Below, in pieces: positions 10,818 to 21,291 of a stretch of 64,000 nucleotides of DNA. The stretch is from Modicisalibacter muralis (GTDB lineage Bacteria > Pseudomonadota > Gammaproteobacteria > Pseudomonadales > Halomonadaceae). The notes under the pieces were generated by a model. The model was not told the DNA's origin, did not search any database, and was given only the letters and a program-made list of their open reading frames with translations. The position numbers and the translations under genes are program-made. Position 1 is the first letter of the stretch, and every line of letters begins with the position of its first letter. Location: NCBI RefSeq assembly GCF_900102945.1, contig NZ_FNGI01000007.1:1-64000 (forward strand), in the 5' to 3' direction.

Positions 10818-10984
10818 ACGAATCACTCGGCGAATGATATTTCCGAGTATTCTACTCAACCTATGCCCTTCTACCAAGCGCATGGCTACTCATGGAAAAC
10901 CTTTCCGCCGATAATTCACGGCCATCGATAATGAGCGACATAGCCAATGGTCGTCACGTCGATGGCCGCTAGCGCGCCTGTGGA

Positions 10985-12178
10985 TCAGTCGAACAGGCCG
11001 GTGACGAACAGCAGGATCATGTCCCAGATGCGCTTGAAGAAGCCGCCCTGCTCGATGGTTTCCAGAGCGACCAGCGGCTGCTCCTTGATCACCTGCTCGC
11101 CGAGCTTGATCTCCAGGGTGCCGAGACGCTGGCCGGCCTGCACCGGCGCCTTGATGGTCTCCTGGATGTTGAGCTTGGCGGTCATCTCGTCGCGACGGCC
11201 GTCGGGCACGGTAAGGTAGATATCCTCGGCGACGCCCAGGCGCAGCGTATCCGCGGTGCCACCCCAAACCCGTGGCTCGTTGAGAACCGCGCCCTTTTCG
11301 TAGAGCTCGAAGGTCTCGAAGAAGCGAAAGCCGTAATTCAGCAACTTCTGGGTCGCCTGGGTGCGCGCCTCGTCGGAATCGGTGCCCATGACCACCGAGA
11401 TCAAACGCATGTCATCCTGCTTGGCCGATGCCACCAGGCAATAACCGGCAGCTTCGGTATGGCCCGTCTTCAACCCGTCGACGCTGGGATCGCGCCATAG
11501 CAGGCGGTTACGGTTGGGCTGGCGAATCCCGTTGTAGGTGAAGAACTTGGTGGAATAGATCTCGTAGTGATCGGGATAATCCTGAATGATGTGCTTGGCG
11601 AGCGTCGCCAGGTCCCGTGCCGTGGAATAGTGATTCTCGTGCGGCAGGCCGGTCGGGTTGACGAAATGGGTATTCTCCATGCCCATCTGCTGCGCCTGCT
11701 GGTTCATCAGGTCCGCGAAGGGTGCCACGCCACCGGCGATATGTTCGGCCAGCGCCACGCTGGCATCGTTGCCCGATTGAATGATCACGCCCCGGATCAG
11801 ATCATGGACGCTCACCTCCGTCCCCTCGCGAATGAACATCCGCGAGCCGCCGGTCTGCCAGGCGTTGACACTGATCGTGGCCATGTCATCCGGCGAGATA
11901 TTGCCTTGGTTTATTTCGCGCTCGACGATGTAGGCGGTCATCATCTTGGTCAGGCTGGCCGGTGGCAGCTTTTCGTCGGCGTTATGCGATACCAGCACTT
12001 CACCGCTGTTGGCGTCCATCAATATCCATGACGATGCCGCAAGCGTAGGCGGCGATGGGATCATGTTATCCGGCAACGCTTGTTGCTGGGCCTGTACCGG
12101 TTGAACCAGCAGCATGCATAGCGTGACCATTGCTGTCAGCAGGCGCCAGGACGTCGATGGAAAAGCAGACAATCTCAT
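10985..12178 (-). CDS. dacA: D-alanyl-D-alanine carboxypeptidase (PBP5/6 type)
   Basis: A 397-residue low-molecular-weight penicillin-binding protein that trims the terminal D-Ala from pentapeptides in the periplasm. A signal peptide of about 30 residues ends at VQA. The active-site motifs are SLTK (Ser75, Lys78), SGN (135-137) and KTG (237-239). The C-terminal beta domain ends in an amphipathic membrane anchor (FKRIWDMILLFVTGLF). The start at 12178 gives the signal peptide. It follows rlpA and mltB on the same strand. Confidence 0.95.
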   Translation of the reverse strand: MRLSAFPSTSWRLLTAMVTLCMLLVQPVQAQQQALPDNMIPSPPTLAASSWILMDANSGEVLVSHNADEKLPPASLTKMMTAYIVEREINQGNISPDDMATISVNAWQTGGSRMFIREGTEVSVHDLIRGVIIQSGNDASVALAEHIAGGVAPFADLMNQQAQQMGMENTHFVNPTGLPHENHYSTARDLATLAKHIIQDYPDHYEIYSTKFFTYNGIRQPNRNRLLWRDPSVDGLKTGHTEAAGYCLVASAKQDDMRLISVVMGTDSDEARTQATQKLLNYGFRFFETFELYEKGAVLNEPRVWGGTADTLRLGVAEDIYLTVPDGRRDEMTAKLNIQETIKAPVQAGQRLGTLEIKLGEQVIKEQPLVALETIEQGGFFKRIWDMILLFVTGLFD

Positions 12179-12221
12179 GAAATTTTTCTCGCAGCTTGTA
12201 TCGATGGACGGTAAACAGGGT

Positions 12222-13211
12222 TCAATCGTTGGCGCTAACCGTAAAGGAGTCGGCATAACCGACGCGGCTCAGTTCCCGGCGCAGCGCTTCCAGCGCAATG
12301 CGGTCATTGACCGGGCCGACCTGTACACGGTGCAAACGGGTGCCACTCTCAATGCGCACGGGGCTGTCGAGCTCACTTTGCAGACGCGCCTGAAGTTCCA
12401 GGGCGCTGGTCGCCGACCCCAGGGCCGCGACCTGCAGGTATAGCTGCTCGCCACCGGATGCTACGGATCGCGCGGCGCTGCCGGCGCTTGACGCAGTGCT
12501 GGCTGGTAGCGGCTTTGCCGATACTGAAGCCGGGGATTGCGCTGCTGGCGCGGATGCCACGGCGGCTTGTGGGGCCGGTACCGGTGCAGTCCCGGCCTGT
12601 CGGGTACTCTGCTGGCCCTGGTGACGCGCCTGCCAAGCGACCGGATCGATGGCTTCGACACGCACCCGGCCGGTACCGCCACGCAGGATATCCAGACGCG
12701 CGGCGGCGGCATAGGATAGATCGATCAGGCGATCGCCATGAAAGGGGCCACGATCGTTGACCTTGACGATCACCGAGCGACCGTTGTCGAGATTGGTGAC
12801 CCGCGCATACGTCGGCAACGGCAGCGAGCGATGCGCGGCGGTCATCTCATACATGTCATAGATTTCGCCGCTGGCGGTCGCGTAGCCATGGAATTTCTTG
12901 CCGTACCAGGACGCCTTGCCCTGATCGACATAGCCCGTCGCGTCAGACAGCACATGGTAGGTTTCGCCCCACACTTCATAAACCGGTCGATTGCCGCTAC
13001 GCGCCAGTGGCTCGACCCGTGGCACCGCATCGGGCACGTTAGAGACATCCGGCGGCTGCTCCGGATAGGCATCGCTTTCCATCGCGTAACGCCCTCCCGA
13101 ATCCTTGCCGCCGCCCTGGCCACCCGTGCCGGAACTGGAAACACCGCCACCACTGGCACAGCCCGCCAGCAGGGCCAGCACGGCCGTTGCAAAGAGCCAC
13201 CGATGCGTCAT
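12222..13211 (-). CDS. rlpA: Septal/rare lipoprotein A (RlpA)
   Basis: A 329-residue lipoprotein with lipobox LLAGC (Cys18). A Gly/Ser-rich linker is followed by the double-psi beta-barrel (ASWYGKKFHGYATASGE...NDRGPFHGDRLIDLS) and, after an Ala/Pro linker, a C-terminal SPOR domain (LYLQVAALGS...RVQVGPV) that binds denuded septal glycan. In Pseudomonas RlpA is a lytic transglycosylase; the conserved His and Asp of that site fit this sequence. The start overlaps the mltB stop (ATGA). Confidence 0.95.
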   Translation of the reverse strand: MTHRWLFATAVLALLAGCASGGGVSSSGTGGQGGGKDSGGRYAMESDAYPEQPPDVSNVPDAVPRVEPLARSGNRPVYEVWGETYHVLSDATGYVDQGKASWYGKKFHGYATASGEIYDMYEMTAAHRSLPLPTYARVTNLDNGRSVIVKVNDRGPFHGDRLIDLSYAAAARLDILRGGTGRVRVEAIDPVAWQARHQGQQSTRQAGTAPVPAPQAAVASAPAAQSPASVSAKPLPASTASSAGSAARSVASGGEQLYLQVAALGSATSALELQARLQSELDSPVRIESGTRLHRVQVGPVNDRIALEALRRELSRVGYADSFTVSAND

Positions 13212-14239
13212 ACCTCGTCCTCCATGGCGTTGCGGATTCGTTCGGCCAGGGTCGTTACCGCCATGGCGTAGAGGTGACTGTGATTGTAACGGGTGATGAC
13301 GTAGAAATTATTGTGACCCAGCTTGTAACGCGTCTCGCCATTCGCGAAATCGAGCGCCAGCGGGATGACCTGGGTGGCGCCATCGAGCGGGCTAGACGCA
13401 ACCGGCTCAATGCCGCTCTCGGCCAGCGTGGCAACGCTGACATAGGGCTTCTGCGTGCGGTTGAAGTCGATGTCGTCGGGTGACGCCTGCGGGCCCTGGG
13501 CATCGGTGACCAGCGTCGCGTCGGCCACCCAGCCATGTCGGGCGAGATAATTGGCGACACTGCCGATGGCATCGACCGGGTTGTGCCATAGATCACGAAT
13601 ACCATCGGCATCGAAATCGACGGCATAGGCACGGTAGCTGGTGGGAATGAACTGCGGGTAACCCATGGCGCCGGCGTAGGAACCCTGCAAGGTCAACGGA
13701 TCGACACCCTGCTTGCGAGTTATTTCAAGAAACGCCGCTAGCTCGCCGCGAAAGAAATCGCCACGACTGGGGTGGTAAAAAGCCAGGGTGGCCAACGAAT
13801 CGATCACCCGGTGATCCCCGGTATAGCGACCGTAATAGGTTTCCACGCCGATGATCGCGGCGATCACCGCCGGGTCCACGCCATAGTCGGCCTTGGCCCG
13901 GGCAAAGGCGTCACGATACTCGTCGATGAAGGCAGCGCCTGCCTCGACGCGCCCGGGCTGGATGAAGATATCGCGATATTCATCCCAGCGCAGGTGGTGC
14001 TCGACGGCTCCGGACATGGCATCGAGCACGCCTTGCTGGTACTCGGCCTCGCGCATGGCCGATACCAGCCATGCTCGCTCGATGCCCTGCGCGGCGAGTT
14101 CGTCGACCAAGGCGCGAGCCTCGGCATTACGCGCGGGATCGAAACCCTCGGTGGCCTGGGCAGGTGGCATGGCCAGCATCAGGCCACTACCCAGCACGGC
14201 GATCAACGCGTTTCTTCCGTGACGAAAGGCTACCCTCAT
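13208..14239 (-). CDS. mltB: Membrane-bound lytic murein transglycosylase B-type
   Basis: A 343-residue protein of the SLT2/MltB family, which cleaves glycan strands to 1,6-anhydro products. A signal peptide of about 30 residues lacks an obvious lipobox Cys. The catalytic Glu lies in IIGVETYYGR, and the family blocks GAMGYPQFIPTSYRAYAVD and GSVANYLARHGW are present. The ATG at 14239 was chosen over an in-frame TTG at 14257. The gene overlaps rlpA, fitting a shared septal or side-wall remodelling role. Confidence 0.93.
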   Translation of the reverse strand: MRVAFRHGRNALIAVLGSGLMLAMPPAQATEGFDPARNAEARALVDELAAQGIERAWLVSAMREAEYQQGVLDAMSGAVEHHLRWDEYRDIFIQPGRVEAGAAFIDEYRDAFARAKADYGVDPAVIAAIIGVETYYGRYTGDHRVIDSLATLAFYHPSRGDFFRGELAAFLEITRKQGVDPLTLQGSYAGAMGYPQFIPTSYRAYAVDFDADGIRDLWHNPVDAIGSVANYLARHGWVADATLVTDAQGPQASPDDIDFNRTQKPYVSVATLAESGIEPVASSPLDGATQVIPLALDFANGETRYKLGHNNFYVITRYNHSHLYAMAVTTLAERIRNAMEDEV

Positions 14240-14374
14240 TGTCTTGCGACTCCCCAATTACCCATCTGCGTTGCACGACAGCGTGGTCGTGTCGAATCGC
14301 CTTACGCGATCAATCGTACTTCCGTCCGGCGGGCGGCCTTCCAGCCAGCGAATCGCCAGGCTCGGCTCGTGCCA

Positions 14375-15517
14375 CTAACGAGGCAACAGGCGGCGGTGAC
14401 TGTGAATCGACATGAGAATACCGAAACCGACCATCAACGTCACGCTGGAGGTACCGCCGAAACTGACCAATGGCAGCGGCACGCCAACGATCGGCAAGAT
14501 ACCGCTGACCATGCCGATATTGACGAATACGTAAATGAAGAACGTCAGCGCGATGCTGCCCGCGACCAGACGCCCGTAGGTATCCTGCGCGCCATTGGCA
14601 AGCAGCAGACTGCGTCCCACGATCAGCAAGTAGACCGTCAGAAGCGTCAGCATGCCCGCCAGGCCGAACTCTTCGCCGAGCACGGCAACGATGAAATCGG
14701 TGTGGCGTTCGGGTAAAAACTCGAGCTGCGATTGGGTGCCCTGGGTCCATCCCTTGCCGAAGACTCCCCCACTGCCAATCGCGGTGGTCGACTGAATGAT
14801 GTTCCAGCCTGCCCCCAGCGGATCGCTTTCCGGATTCAGGAAGGTCAGCACACGCTGGCGCTGATAGTCGTGCATGTTGAACCACAATAGCGGCAGCGCC
14901 GCTGCCGCCAGCCCGGCCAGACAGCCGATCAACCGCCATGAAAGCCCCGCCATCAGCAATACGATAAGGCCAGCACTGGCGACCAGCAGCGAGGTACCCA
15001 GGTCCGGCTGCTTGGCGATCAATACCACCGGCACCGCCATCAGCACACCGCAGGCCAACACATCACGCACACGCGGCGGCAACGACCGACGATGCAGATA
15101 GGTGGCCAGCATCATCGGCAACGCCAGTTTCATGATCTCCGAAGGCTGGAAACGGATGAAACCGATTTCCAGCCAACGCTGGGCGCCCATGCCGATATCG
15201 CCCATGATCTCCACGGCGACCAGCATCGCAAGGCCAATGGCATAGGCCAGTGGCGTCCAGCGATACATCATGGCCGGCGAAAGCTGGGCGACGATCGCCA
15301 TGCCCGCCAACGCAACACCCAGGCGACTAGCCTGTGCATAGACCACCGACATCTGCTGCCCGCTAGCGCTGTACATGACGACCAGCCCTCCGGCCAATAG
15401 CAACAGCAATAGCGCAAGCAACCAAGGATCGAGATGAATGCGCGACCACAGGGTACGCCGGCGCTTCATGGAAGAGCCGCGACCGTAGTGCAGTACCGCC
15501 GAATCATGCAGACTCAT
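14375..15517 (-). CDS. rodA: Peptidoglycan polymerase RodA (SEDS)
   Basis: A 380-residue, roughly ten-TM SEDS glycosyltransferase that polymerises lipid II for side-wall growth with PBP2. Hallmarks are GAQRWLEIGFIRFQPSE, DPESDPLGAGWNIIQS, GKGWTQGTQSQLEFLPERHTDF (cut here to family motif) and the final VPLPLVSFGG. The annotated ATG lies 14 bases inside mrdA; an internal ATG at 15469 would give a length closer to E. coli RodA. The stop of mrdA overlaps, so the two are co-expressed. Confidence 0.95.
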   Translation of the reverse strand: MSLHDSAVLHYGRGSSMKRRRTLWSRIHLDPWLLALLLLLLAGGLVVMYSASGQQMSVVYAQASRLGVALAGMAIVAQLSPAMMYRWTPLAYAIGLAMLVAVEIMGDIGMGAQRWLEIGFIRFQPSEIMKLALPMMLATYLHRRSLPPRVRDVLACGVLMAVPVVLIAKQPDLGTSLLVASAGLIVLLMAGLSWRLIGCLAGLAAAALPLLWFNMHDYQRQRVLTFLNPESDPLGAGWNIIQSTTAIGSGGVFGKGWTQGTQSQLEFLPERHTDFIVAVLGEEFGLAGMLTLLTVYLLIVGRSLLLANGAQDTYGRLVAGSIALTFFIYVFVNIGMVSGILPIVGVPLPLVSFGGTSSVTLMVGFGILMSIHSHRRLLPR

Positions 15518-17414
15518 GGGGTTGCGGCTCCTCGGTCGTGGCTTCGGGTGGCTGAGTGTCTGGTGACTCGTTCACCGCGTCACCGGGCAGCAACCAGGCA
15601 TCGAGCATCTCACGCGCCAGCGGCGCCGCGTGGCTGCTACCGCCACCGGCATTCTCGACGATCACGGCAACGGCGATCTGTGGGTCCTCGATGGGGGCGA
15701 AGGCGCTGAACAACGCATGGTCATGCAAGCGCTCCTCCAGCTCGGCGGCGTTGTAGCGCTGATCGTTGTCGAGCGTGAAAACCTGTGCGGTTCCCGATTT
15801 GCCGGCCATGCGGTAGGTGAGCCCCTCGCCGGAACCACGCGCGGTGCCTTCGTAGCCGGTCATGACATCCTCAAGCGCCTTGAAAACCAGATCCCACCAA
15901 TTTTCGTTCTCCAGCTCGATGCCCTCCAGCGCCGGCGGCGGATTGACCGGCTCGCCGCCGATACGCTTGGCCAGATGCGGCGTGACCCAATCACCGCGAT
16001 TGGCCAACATCGACATGGCGGTCGCCATCTGCAAGGGCGTAGCCAACCAATATCCTTGACCGATCCCCACAGAAAGCGTTTCACCGGGAAACCAGGCCTG
16101 GCCGTAACGACCTTGCTTCCACTCGCGTGACGGCATCAATCCATCGGAGGCGCCGAAGACGTCGTAACTGGTGTCGATGCCGAAACCGAAACGCTTCATG
16201 AAATCCGACAGTCGATCGATGCCCAGTTTATGAGCAAGATCGTAAAAGTAGGTGTCGTTGGAGACGACGATAGCGCGATGCAAATCGACCCAGCCGTGGC
16301 CCCAGCGCTTCCAGTTGTTGTAGTGGCGTGGATGATCGGGCAGCTTGTAATAGCCGGGGTCGTAGATTCGATCCTGCGGCGTGATCACGCCATTGGCTAG
16401 CCCTGCCAGTGCCATGTAGGGCTTGACCGTGGAGGCCGGTGGATACTGGCCACGTACTGCACGGTTGTAGAGCGGCAGATCGGGATCGTTGCGCAGCGCC
16501 TGGTAGGCATCGTAACTGATGCCGGTGACGAAGGGATTGGTGTTGAAGCCCGGTGACGAGACCATCGCCAGGATGTCGCCGGTGCTCGGCTCGATGGCCA
16601 CGATCGACCCGCGGCGCCCATCCAGCAGCTCGTACCCCAAGCGCTGAAGATCCTTGTCGATGGTCAGGGTCAGGTCGCTGCCCGGCGCCGGGTCGGTGCG
16701 CCCCAGTTCGCGTAACACGCGCCCGCGCGCGTTGGTCTCGACCCGACGCAGGCCGACCTCGCCGTGCAAAATCTCTTCGTACTCACGCTCGATACCGGTC
16801 TTGCCGATGAAATGCGTGCCAGCGTAGTCGCCGGTATCCAACTGCGCGAGCTCTTCGGCATTGATGCGCCCGACATATCCCAGCACGTGGGACATGAACT
16901 CGGCGTCCGGGTAGTGGCGCAGCAACTGCGCCTCGACCTCGATGCCGGGCAGGCGGTAGCGATTGACCGCCAGACGCGCGATCTGCTTCTCGGTGAGCTC
17001 GCTCATCAGCAGCGCCGGCTGATAGGGGCGCTGGCGCTGGCGCGAGCGCTCCATAAACGTCGCGACTTGGTCCTCGGGCAGCTTGAGGATATCGATCAAC
17101 AACGCCAGCGTCTTATCAAGATCGTCGACGCGCTCACGCACGATGGTCAGGTTGTAGGTCGGCTGGTTCTCGGCCAGCAGCACCCCGTTGCGATCGTAGA
17201 TCAAGCCACGCGTCGGCGGTAATGGCTCGACGCGCACGCGGTTGCTCTCAGAGCGGGTGGTATAAACCTCGTGCTGAAATATCTGCAGGTAGACCAGCCG
17301 TGCCACCAGCCCTCCCGACATCAGGATCACCACCAGCGCCGCCAGTAACGAACGATTGCGGAAGATGCGAACTTCCTGCTCCGGATTCTTCAGGGTGTCG
17401 CGGTGTTTACGCAT
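15504..17414 (-). CDS. mrdA: Penicillin-binding protein 2 (transpeptidase)
   Basis: A 636-residue class B PBP, the transpeptidase partner of RodA. It has a short cytoplasmic N-terminus, one TM helix (about residues 22-46), a pedestal domain (LPPTRGLIYDRNG) and the transpeptidase domain with STVK, SND and KSGT motifs. The C-terminal 35 residues are an acidic, Pro/Glu-rich tail. It lies 60 bases after rlmH in the standard order rsfS-rlmH-mrdA-rodA. Confidence 0.96.
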   Translation of the reverse strand: MRKHRDTLKNPEQEVRIFRNRSLLAALVVILMSGGLVARLVYLQIFQHEVYTTRSESNRVRVEPLPPTRGLIYDRNGVLLAENQPTYNLTIVRERVDDLDKTLALLIDILKLPEDQVATFMERSRQRQRPYQPALLMSELTEKQIARLAVNRYRLPGIEVEAQLLRHYPDAEFMSHVLGYVGRINAEELAQLDTGDYAGTHFIGKTGIEREYEEILHGEVGLRRVETNARGRVLRELGRTDPAPGSDLTLTIDKDLQRLGYELLDGRRGSIVAIEPSTGDILAMVSSPGFNTNPFVTGISYDAYQALRNDPDLPLYNRAVRGQYPPASTVKPYMALAGLANGVITPQDRIYDPGYYKLPDHPRHYNNWKRWGHGWVDLHRAIVVSNDTYFYDLAHKLGIDRLSDFMKRFGFGIDTSYDVFGASDGLMPSREWKQGRYGQAWFPGETLSVGIGQGYWLATPLQMATAMSMLANRGDWVTPHLAKRIGGEPVNPPPALEGIELENENWWDLVFKALEDVMTGYEGTARGSGEGLTYRMAGKSGTAQVFTLDNDQRYNAAELEERLHDHALFSAFAPIEDPQIAVAVIVENAGGGSSHAAPLAREMLDAWLLPGDAVNESPDTQPPEATTEEPQPHESA

Positions 17415-17474
17415 GCAGGCACATCGATTCGGGATTGTCAGGCGTCAGCATCGGCAATCTTCAGCGGTGTCGTA

Positions 17475-17942
17475 TCAGCGGTGGTAAGGGTGGCCGACCA
17501 GTAGCGTCCAGGCACGATAAAGCTGCTCGGCAAGCACCAATCTAACCAGCGGGTGAGGCAGCGTCAGCGGCGATAGCGACCAATGTTGTTGGGCGCTCGA
17601 AGACAAACCGGGATCGAGACCATCCGGGCCGCCCACCAGCAGGGCCACATCGCTACCGGCGTGGCGCCACTGGTCGGCCTCGCGGGCCAGGCGTTCGGTG
17701 CTCCACGACTGGCCTTCGACCTCGAGTGCCACCAAACGTTCATGCGGGCGCAGCCGCTCGCGCATACGCTGGCCTTCCTGAGCCACGGCACGCGCCACAT
17801 CGGCATTCTTGCCGCGCATGCCTGGGGCGATCTCGACGATCTCCAGGGCGAAGTCGCGAGGCAGGCGTTTGCGATACTCTTCGACACCGCGCTCGACCCA
17901 ATCCGGCATCCGGTTGCCGACCGCGAGCAGGCGAATTTTCAC
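17475..17942 (-). CDS. rlmH: 23S rRNA pseudouridine1915 N3-methyltransferase
   Basis: A 155-residue SPOUT methyltransferase (YbeA), the exact usual length. It carries the knotted-fold motifs LVGGPDGL and LSPLTLPHPLVRLVLAEQLYRAW with a C-terminal HPYHR. It starts at GTG 17942, whose last bases overlap the rsfS TGA (GTGA); the frame upstream lies within rsfS. It acts on assembled 70S ribosomes. Confidence 0.96.
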   Translation of the reverse strand: MKIRLLAVGNRMPDWVERGVEEYRKRLPRDFALEIVEIAPGMRGKNADVARAVAQEGQRMRERLRPHERLVALEVEGQSWSTERLAREADQWRHAGSDVALLVGGPDGLDPGLSSSAQQHWSLSPLTLPHPLVRLVLAEQLYRAWTLLVGHPYHR

Positions 17943-18301
17943 ACCCGGCCCCCGCGCACCTCCTCCTCGATGTCGGTGGGCAGATCGGCCCACAATCGTT
18001 CCAGGTCGTACAGGCGGCGGGTATCGGGCAGCATCACATGCACGACCACGTCACCCAGGTCGACCAGTACCCAATCCGAGTCGGCCTGGCCCTCGACGCC
18101 CAACGGACGCAGGCCGGCCTGCTTGACCTTTTCGACGACATTATTGGCCAGCGCCGTGACGTGGCGTGTCGATGTTCCACTGACTACCAGCATGACGTCG
18201 GTGACGCTGGTCAGCGCCGAGACGTCGAGTTCGGCGATGTCCTTGCCCTTGAGTTCTTCAAGGGCGTCCACCGCCAGGGTTTTAAGCGCTTCGATGTGCA
18301 T
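17939..18301 (-). CDS. rsfS: Ribosomal silencing factor RsfS
   Basis: A 120-residue protein that binds uL14 and blocks 30S-50S joining in stationary phase or starvation. Core motifs are KGKDIAELDV, VSGTSTRHVTALA and GQADSDWVLVDLGDVVVHVM. Its stop overlaps the rlmH GTG start. It lies about 55 bases downstream of nadD. Confidence 0.95.
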   Translation of the reverse strand: MHIEALKTLAVDALEELKGKDIAELDVSALTSVTDVMLVVSGTSTRHVTALANNVVEKVKQAGLRPLGVEGQADSDWVLVDLGDVVVHVMLPDTRRLYDLERLWADLPTDIEEEVRGGRV

Positions 18302-18356
18302 AGCTCCTCATGAAAGAACAATCGGCCCAAACGTTATTCTACCCCGACAGACCCGG

Positions 18357-19028
18357 CTAACGGTAAAGATTGCGCGATTGAATATAGGCCTCGACGGCCT
18401 CGGGCAACAGGTAACGGATGCTGCGCCCCTCGGCCAGCCGTTCACGCAGGTCGGTCGCGGAGATATCCATGCGGCTGGGCAGGCGTATGCGCAGCACACC
18501 GCCGGCCGGTCGCGCGAACAGCGCCTCGGCGTCCTGGGCTTCGCGCCCTGTGATCAGCGACTCGAGCGCCGCCGGCAACGGTGCGTCATGCCCGGGCCGG
18601 TCGATGACCGCCACATGGGCAAGCTCGAACAATCGCTCGGGCGCATGCCACTCGCTCAACCTGAGAAACGCATCGTGGCCCACCGCCATCACCAGTCGCG
18701 TCTGCTCGCCGTAATCGCGGCGCAATGTGACCAGGGTATCGGTGGAATAGGAAGGCCCGTCGCGCTGGAGTTCGCGGCCGTCGGCGACCAACCCCGGGGC
18801 ATCGCCGATACCGGCTTCGAGCATCGTCAAGCGTTCGGCGGAACAAACTCCAGGCGCTTCACGCAGCGGCGGTACGTGCGCCGGAATCATATGCACGCGA
18901 TCCAGTGCGAGTACCTCGCGCAATTCCACGGCGCTGCGCAGATGCCCCAGGTGCACCGGGTCGAAGGTACCGCCCAGCATCGCCACCCGCGCCGCGCGAG
19001 ACTCAGCCACGGACGTGGCCGTCGCCAA
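18357..19028 (-). CDS. nadD: Nicotinate-nucleotide adenylyltransferase
   Basis: A 223-residue enzyme that adenylylates nicotinate mononucleotide in NAD synthesis. It has the nucleotidyltransferase motif [13 protein letters not shown] and a C-terminal [21 protein letters not shown] (the ISST-x-R motif, here ISAT). The ATG at 19028 overlaps proA by 26 bases. GTG codons at 19010 and 18986 are alternatives that would give a N-terminus nearer the E. coli length. Confidence 0.93.
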   Translation of the reverse strand: MATATSVAESRAARVAMLGGTFDPVHLGHLRSAVELREVLALDRVHMIPAHVPPLREAPGVCSAERLTMLEAGIGDAPGLVADGRELQRDGPSYSTDTLVTLRRDYGEQTRLVMAVGHDAFLRLSEWHAPERLFELAHVAVIDRPGHDAPLPAALESLITGREAQDAEALFARPAGGVLRIRLPSRMDISATDLRERLAEGRSIRYLLPEAVEAYIQSRNLYR

Positions 19029-20280
19029 GCACCACGTACTTGCGGGTGGTCAAGCCTTCCAGCCCGACCGGGCCACGCGCGTGCAGTTTGTCGGTGGAGA
19101 TGCCGATTTCCGCGCCCAGGCCATATTCGAAGCCGTCGGCGAAGCGTGTCGAGGCATTGACCATCACCGAGCTGGAATCGACCTCGGCCATGAAACGCCG
19201 CGCCAGGCTATAGGATTCGCTGACGATCGCATCGGTGTGGTGCGAGCCGTAACGCTCGATATGCGCAATCGCCGCGTCGACACCATCGACCACGCGAATC
19301 GCCAGCACCGGCGCCAGGTATTCGGCGAACCAGTCGTCCTCGCTGGCCACGGCAACCCCGGGCAGCACCTCGCGGGTACGCTCGCAACCACGCAGCTCGA
19401 CGCCGTGTTCGGCGTAAGCCGCCGCCAACGATGGCAACAACTCGGCAGCCACGGGTGCATCGATCAGCAGCGTCTCCATGGTGTTGCAGGTGCCGTAGCG
19501 ATGAGTCTTGGCATTGACGGCGATCGCCAGGGCCTTGTCGCGATCAGCGCTAGCATCGATATAGACATGGCACACACCGTCGAGATGCTTGATCACCGGC
19601 ACGCGTGCGTCGCGCGAGATGCGCTCGATCAACGACTTGCCGCCGCGCGGGATGATCACGTCGACATACTCGGGCATCGCGATCAGCCTGCCCACCGCCG
19701 CCCGGTCGGTGGTCGCCACCACCTGCACCGCGGCCTCGGGAAGGCCGGCATCGACAAGCCCAGCGGTGATGCATTCGGCAATCGCCGCATTGCTTTCGCG
19801 CGCCTCGGAGCCACCGCGCAGGATGCATGCGTTGCCCGCTTTCAGACATAGGCTGGCGGCTTCCACGGTGACGTTGGGCCGCGATTCGTAGATGATACCG
19901 ATCACGCCCAGCGGCACGCGCATTTGCCCGACCTGAATGCCACTCGGGCGCGAGCGCAGGCCATCGATCTCGCCGACCGGATCGGGCAGCGCGGCAACCT
20001 GCGCGAGGCCCTCCAACATAGTGTTGAAGCGCGTTTCGTTGAGCGCCAGGCGATCGAGCAGCGCGGCATCGAGCCCGGCTTCACGGCCACGCTGGAGATC
20101 GCGGGCATTGGCCTCGATCAACCGCGCGCGCGAGGCTTCGAGATGTTGCGCCATGGCGCGCAGGGCTGCATTCTTGCGTCCAGTGTCGATGCAGCGCATG
20201 AGCGCGCTGGCACGGCGAGCTTCGGCGCCGAGGCTCGCCATATAGGTGTCGATGTCAGTGGACGATGCGTGTCGTGACAT
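19003..20280 (-). CDS. proA: Glutamate-5-semialdehyde dehydrogenase (gamma-glutamyl phosphate reductase)
   Basis: A 425-residue enzyme of proline synthesis. The aldehyde-dehydrogenase-like fold shows [24 protein letters not shown] and the catalytic Cys in [15 protein letters not shown]. The ATG at 20280 matches the usual N-terminus. An in-frame ATG at 20298 is also possible: a GGAG stretch overlaps that ATG, which is better placed as the ribosome site for 20280 (12 bases). No proB is adjacent. Confidence 0.95.
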   Translation of the reverse strand: MSRHASSTDIDTYMASLGAEARRASALMRCIDTGRKNAALRAMAQHLEASRARLIEANARDLQRGREAGLDAALLDRLALNETRFNTMLEGLAQVAALPDPVGEIDGLRSRPSGIQVGQMRVPLGVIGIIYESRPNVTVEAASLCLKAGNACILRGGSEARESNAAIAECITAGLVDAGLPEAAVQVVATTDRAAVGRLIAMPEYVDVIIPRGGKSLIERISRDARVPVIKHLDGVCHVYIDASADRDKALAIAVNAKTHRYGTCNTMETLLIDAPVAAELLPSLAAAYAEHGVELRGCERTREVLPGVAVASEDDWFAEYLAPVLAIRVVDGVDAAIAHIERYGSHHTDAIVSESYSLARRFMAEVDSSSVMVNASTRFADGFEYGLGAEIGISTDKLHARGPVGLEGLTTRKYVVLGDGHVRG

Positions 20281-20430
20281 GCCGATATGAGTCTCCATTG
20301 TGCCCATCAGGCTGCCGGATGGCGCCATGCTGGGCGATAGTCTTGTCGAAAAGCCGGCTATGAGCTGCCGCATTGATGTGGGTATCGTACAGTGTCGGCC
20401 ATTCACGAAGGAGTTCAATACTAAGGCACC

Positions 20431-21291
20431 ATGGAGAGCAAGTTCAAAGACGGGCTTTATCGCCTGACGCAGCTATCGACCGCGGCAGTGATGCTGATCC
20501 TGACGCTGACGCCACAGGATGGCGTTTCACGCCTTCTGCTGGCGGCGTGCGCGTTCGGCCTGGCCGCCTCGGCGCTGAGCCGGCGCCGGATAGCCGCGTT
20601 GTCCAACGCCATTGTGCCGCCCTTGCTCGCCGTCATGCTGTCCTTGCTGTTGTGGGTGTCGCCCGAGCAGCATGCCATGTGGCTGTGGGGGTGGGCAGCG
20701 ATTCTGGCGCTCCCCCAACGACTGCCGTTATTGATCGTGCACGCCACGCTGGCCGCGCTGTGCTGGTGGTGGGTGCAGGGCGCCATCGGTATCGAGCAGA
20801 GCCTGCTGGCGGGTGCACTACTGATCGCGCTGATGTTGCTTGGGCTGGCCCATGGGCTCGGCCTGCAGGGCCTGTGGCAGGGGATGAATCATCGCGCGTT
20901 CCCGACACCGGGCATGCCGTTGTGGACGATGGCTCAGCTCACTCACGATCTACCCCTCGAGATCGCCCGCTGTGCACGCGAAGGCAGCCACGGCGAACTG
21001 TTGCTGCTGCGCAGCCCGAGCGCTCGGCAACCGACCCTGGCAAGCGCTCTCGCCACGGCCACGCGCAGCTTCGAGAACCGCTACCGGATCGACAGGCACA
21101 CCCTCGGCGTGCTGCTGATCAGTCGCGATGTCGACGAGGCGCACCAGCGCCGTGAAGCGCTCATCGAGGCACTGCCATTGCCTCGCCAGGCACGCTTCAT
21201 CGCACTCGCCCCAGCGTTGTCGCTGCCCTCGCAATTGTCCGCCATGACCCGCCAGAAACAAGCCGTGGTCACGCTCGAGGAGTTTTCCTGA
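20431..21291 (+). CDS. Membrane protein with degenerate GGDEF-like domain (partner 1)
   Basis: A 286-residue protein I cannot name from a known family. Residues about 15-148 form four or five hydrophobic helices. Residues about 165-275 fit the nucleotide-cyclase/GGDEF fold: a strand ELLLLR, then [14 protein letters not shown] where diguanylate cyclases have R-x-GGDEF-x-x-LL. DRHTL (221-225) replaces GGDEF, so c-di-GMP synthesis is not expected. The stop overlaps the next gene's ATG. It is divergent from proA. The fold call is inference from pattern; profile-profile comparison would decide it. Confidence 0.6.
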   Translation: MESKFKDGLYRLTQLSTAAVMLILTLTPQDGVSRLLLAACAFGLAASALSRRRIAALSNAIVPPLLAVMLSLLLWVSPEQHAMWLWGWAAILALPQRLPLLIVHATLAALCWWWVQGAIGIEQSLLAGALLIALMLLGLAHGLGLQGLWQGMNHRAFPTPGMPLWTMAQLTHDLPLEIARCAREGSHGELLLLRSPSARQPTLASALATATRSFENRYRIDRHTLGVLLISRDVDEAHQRREALIEALPLPRQARFIALAPALSLPSQLSAMTRQKQAVVTLEEFS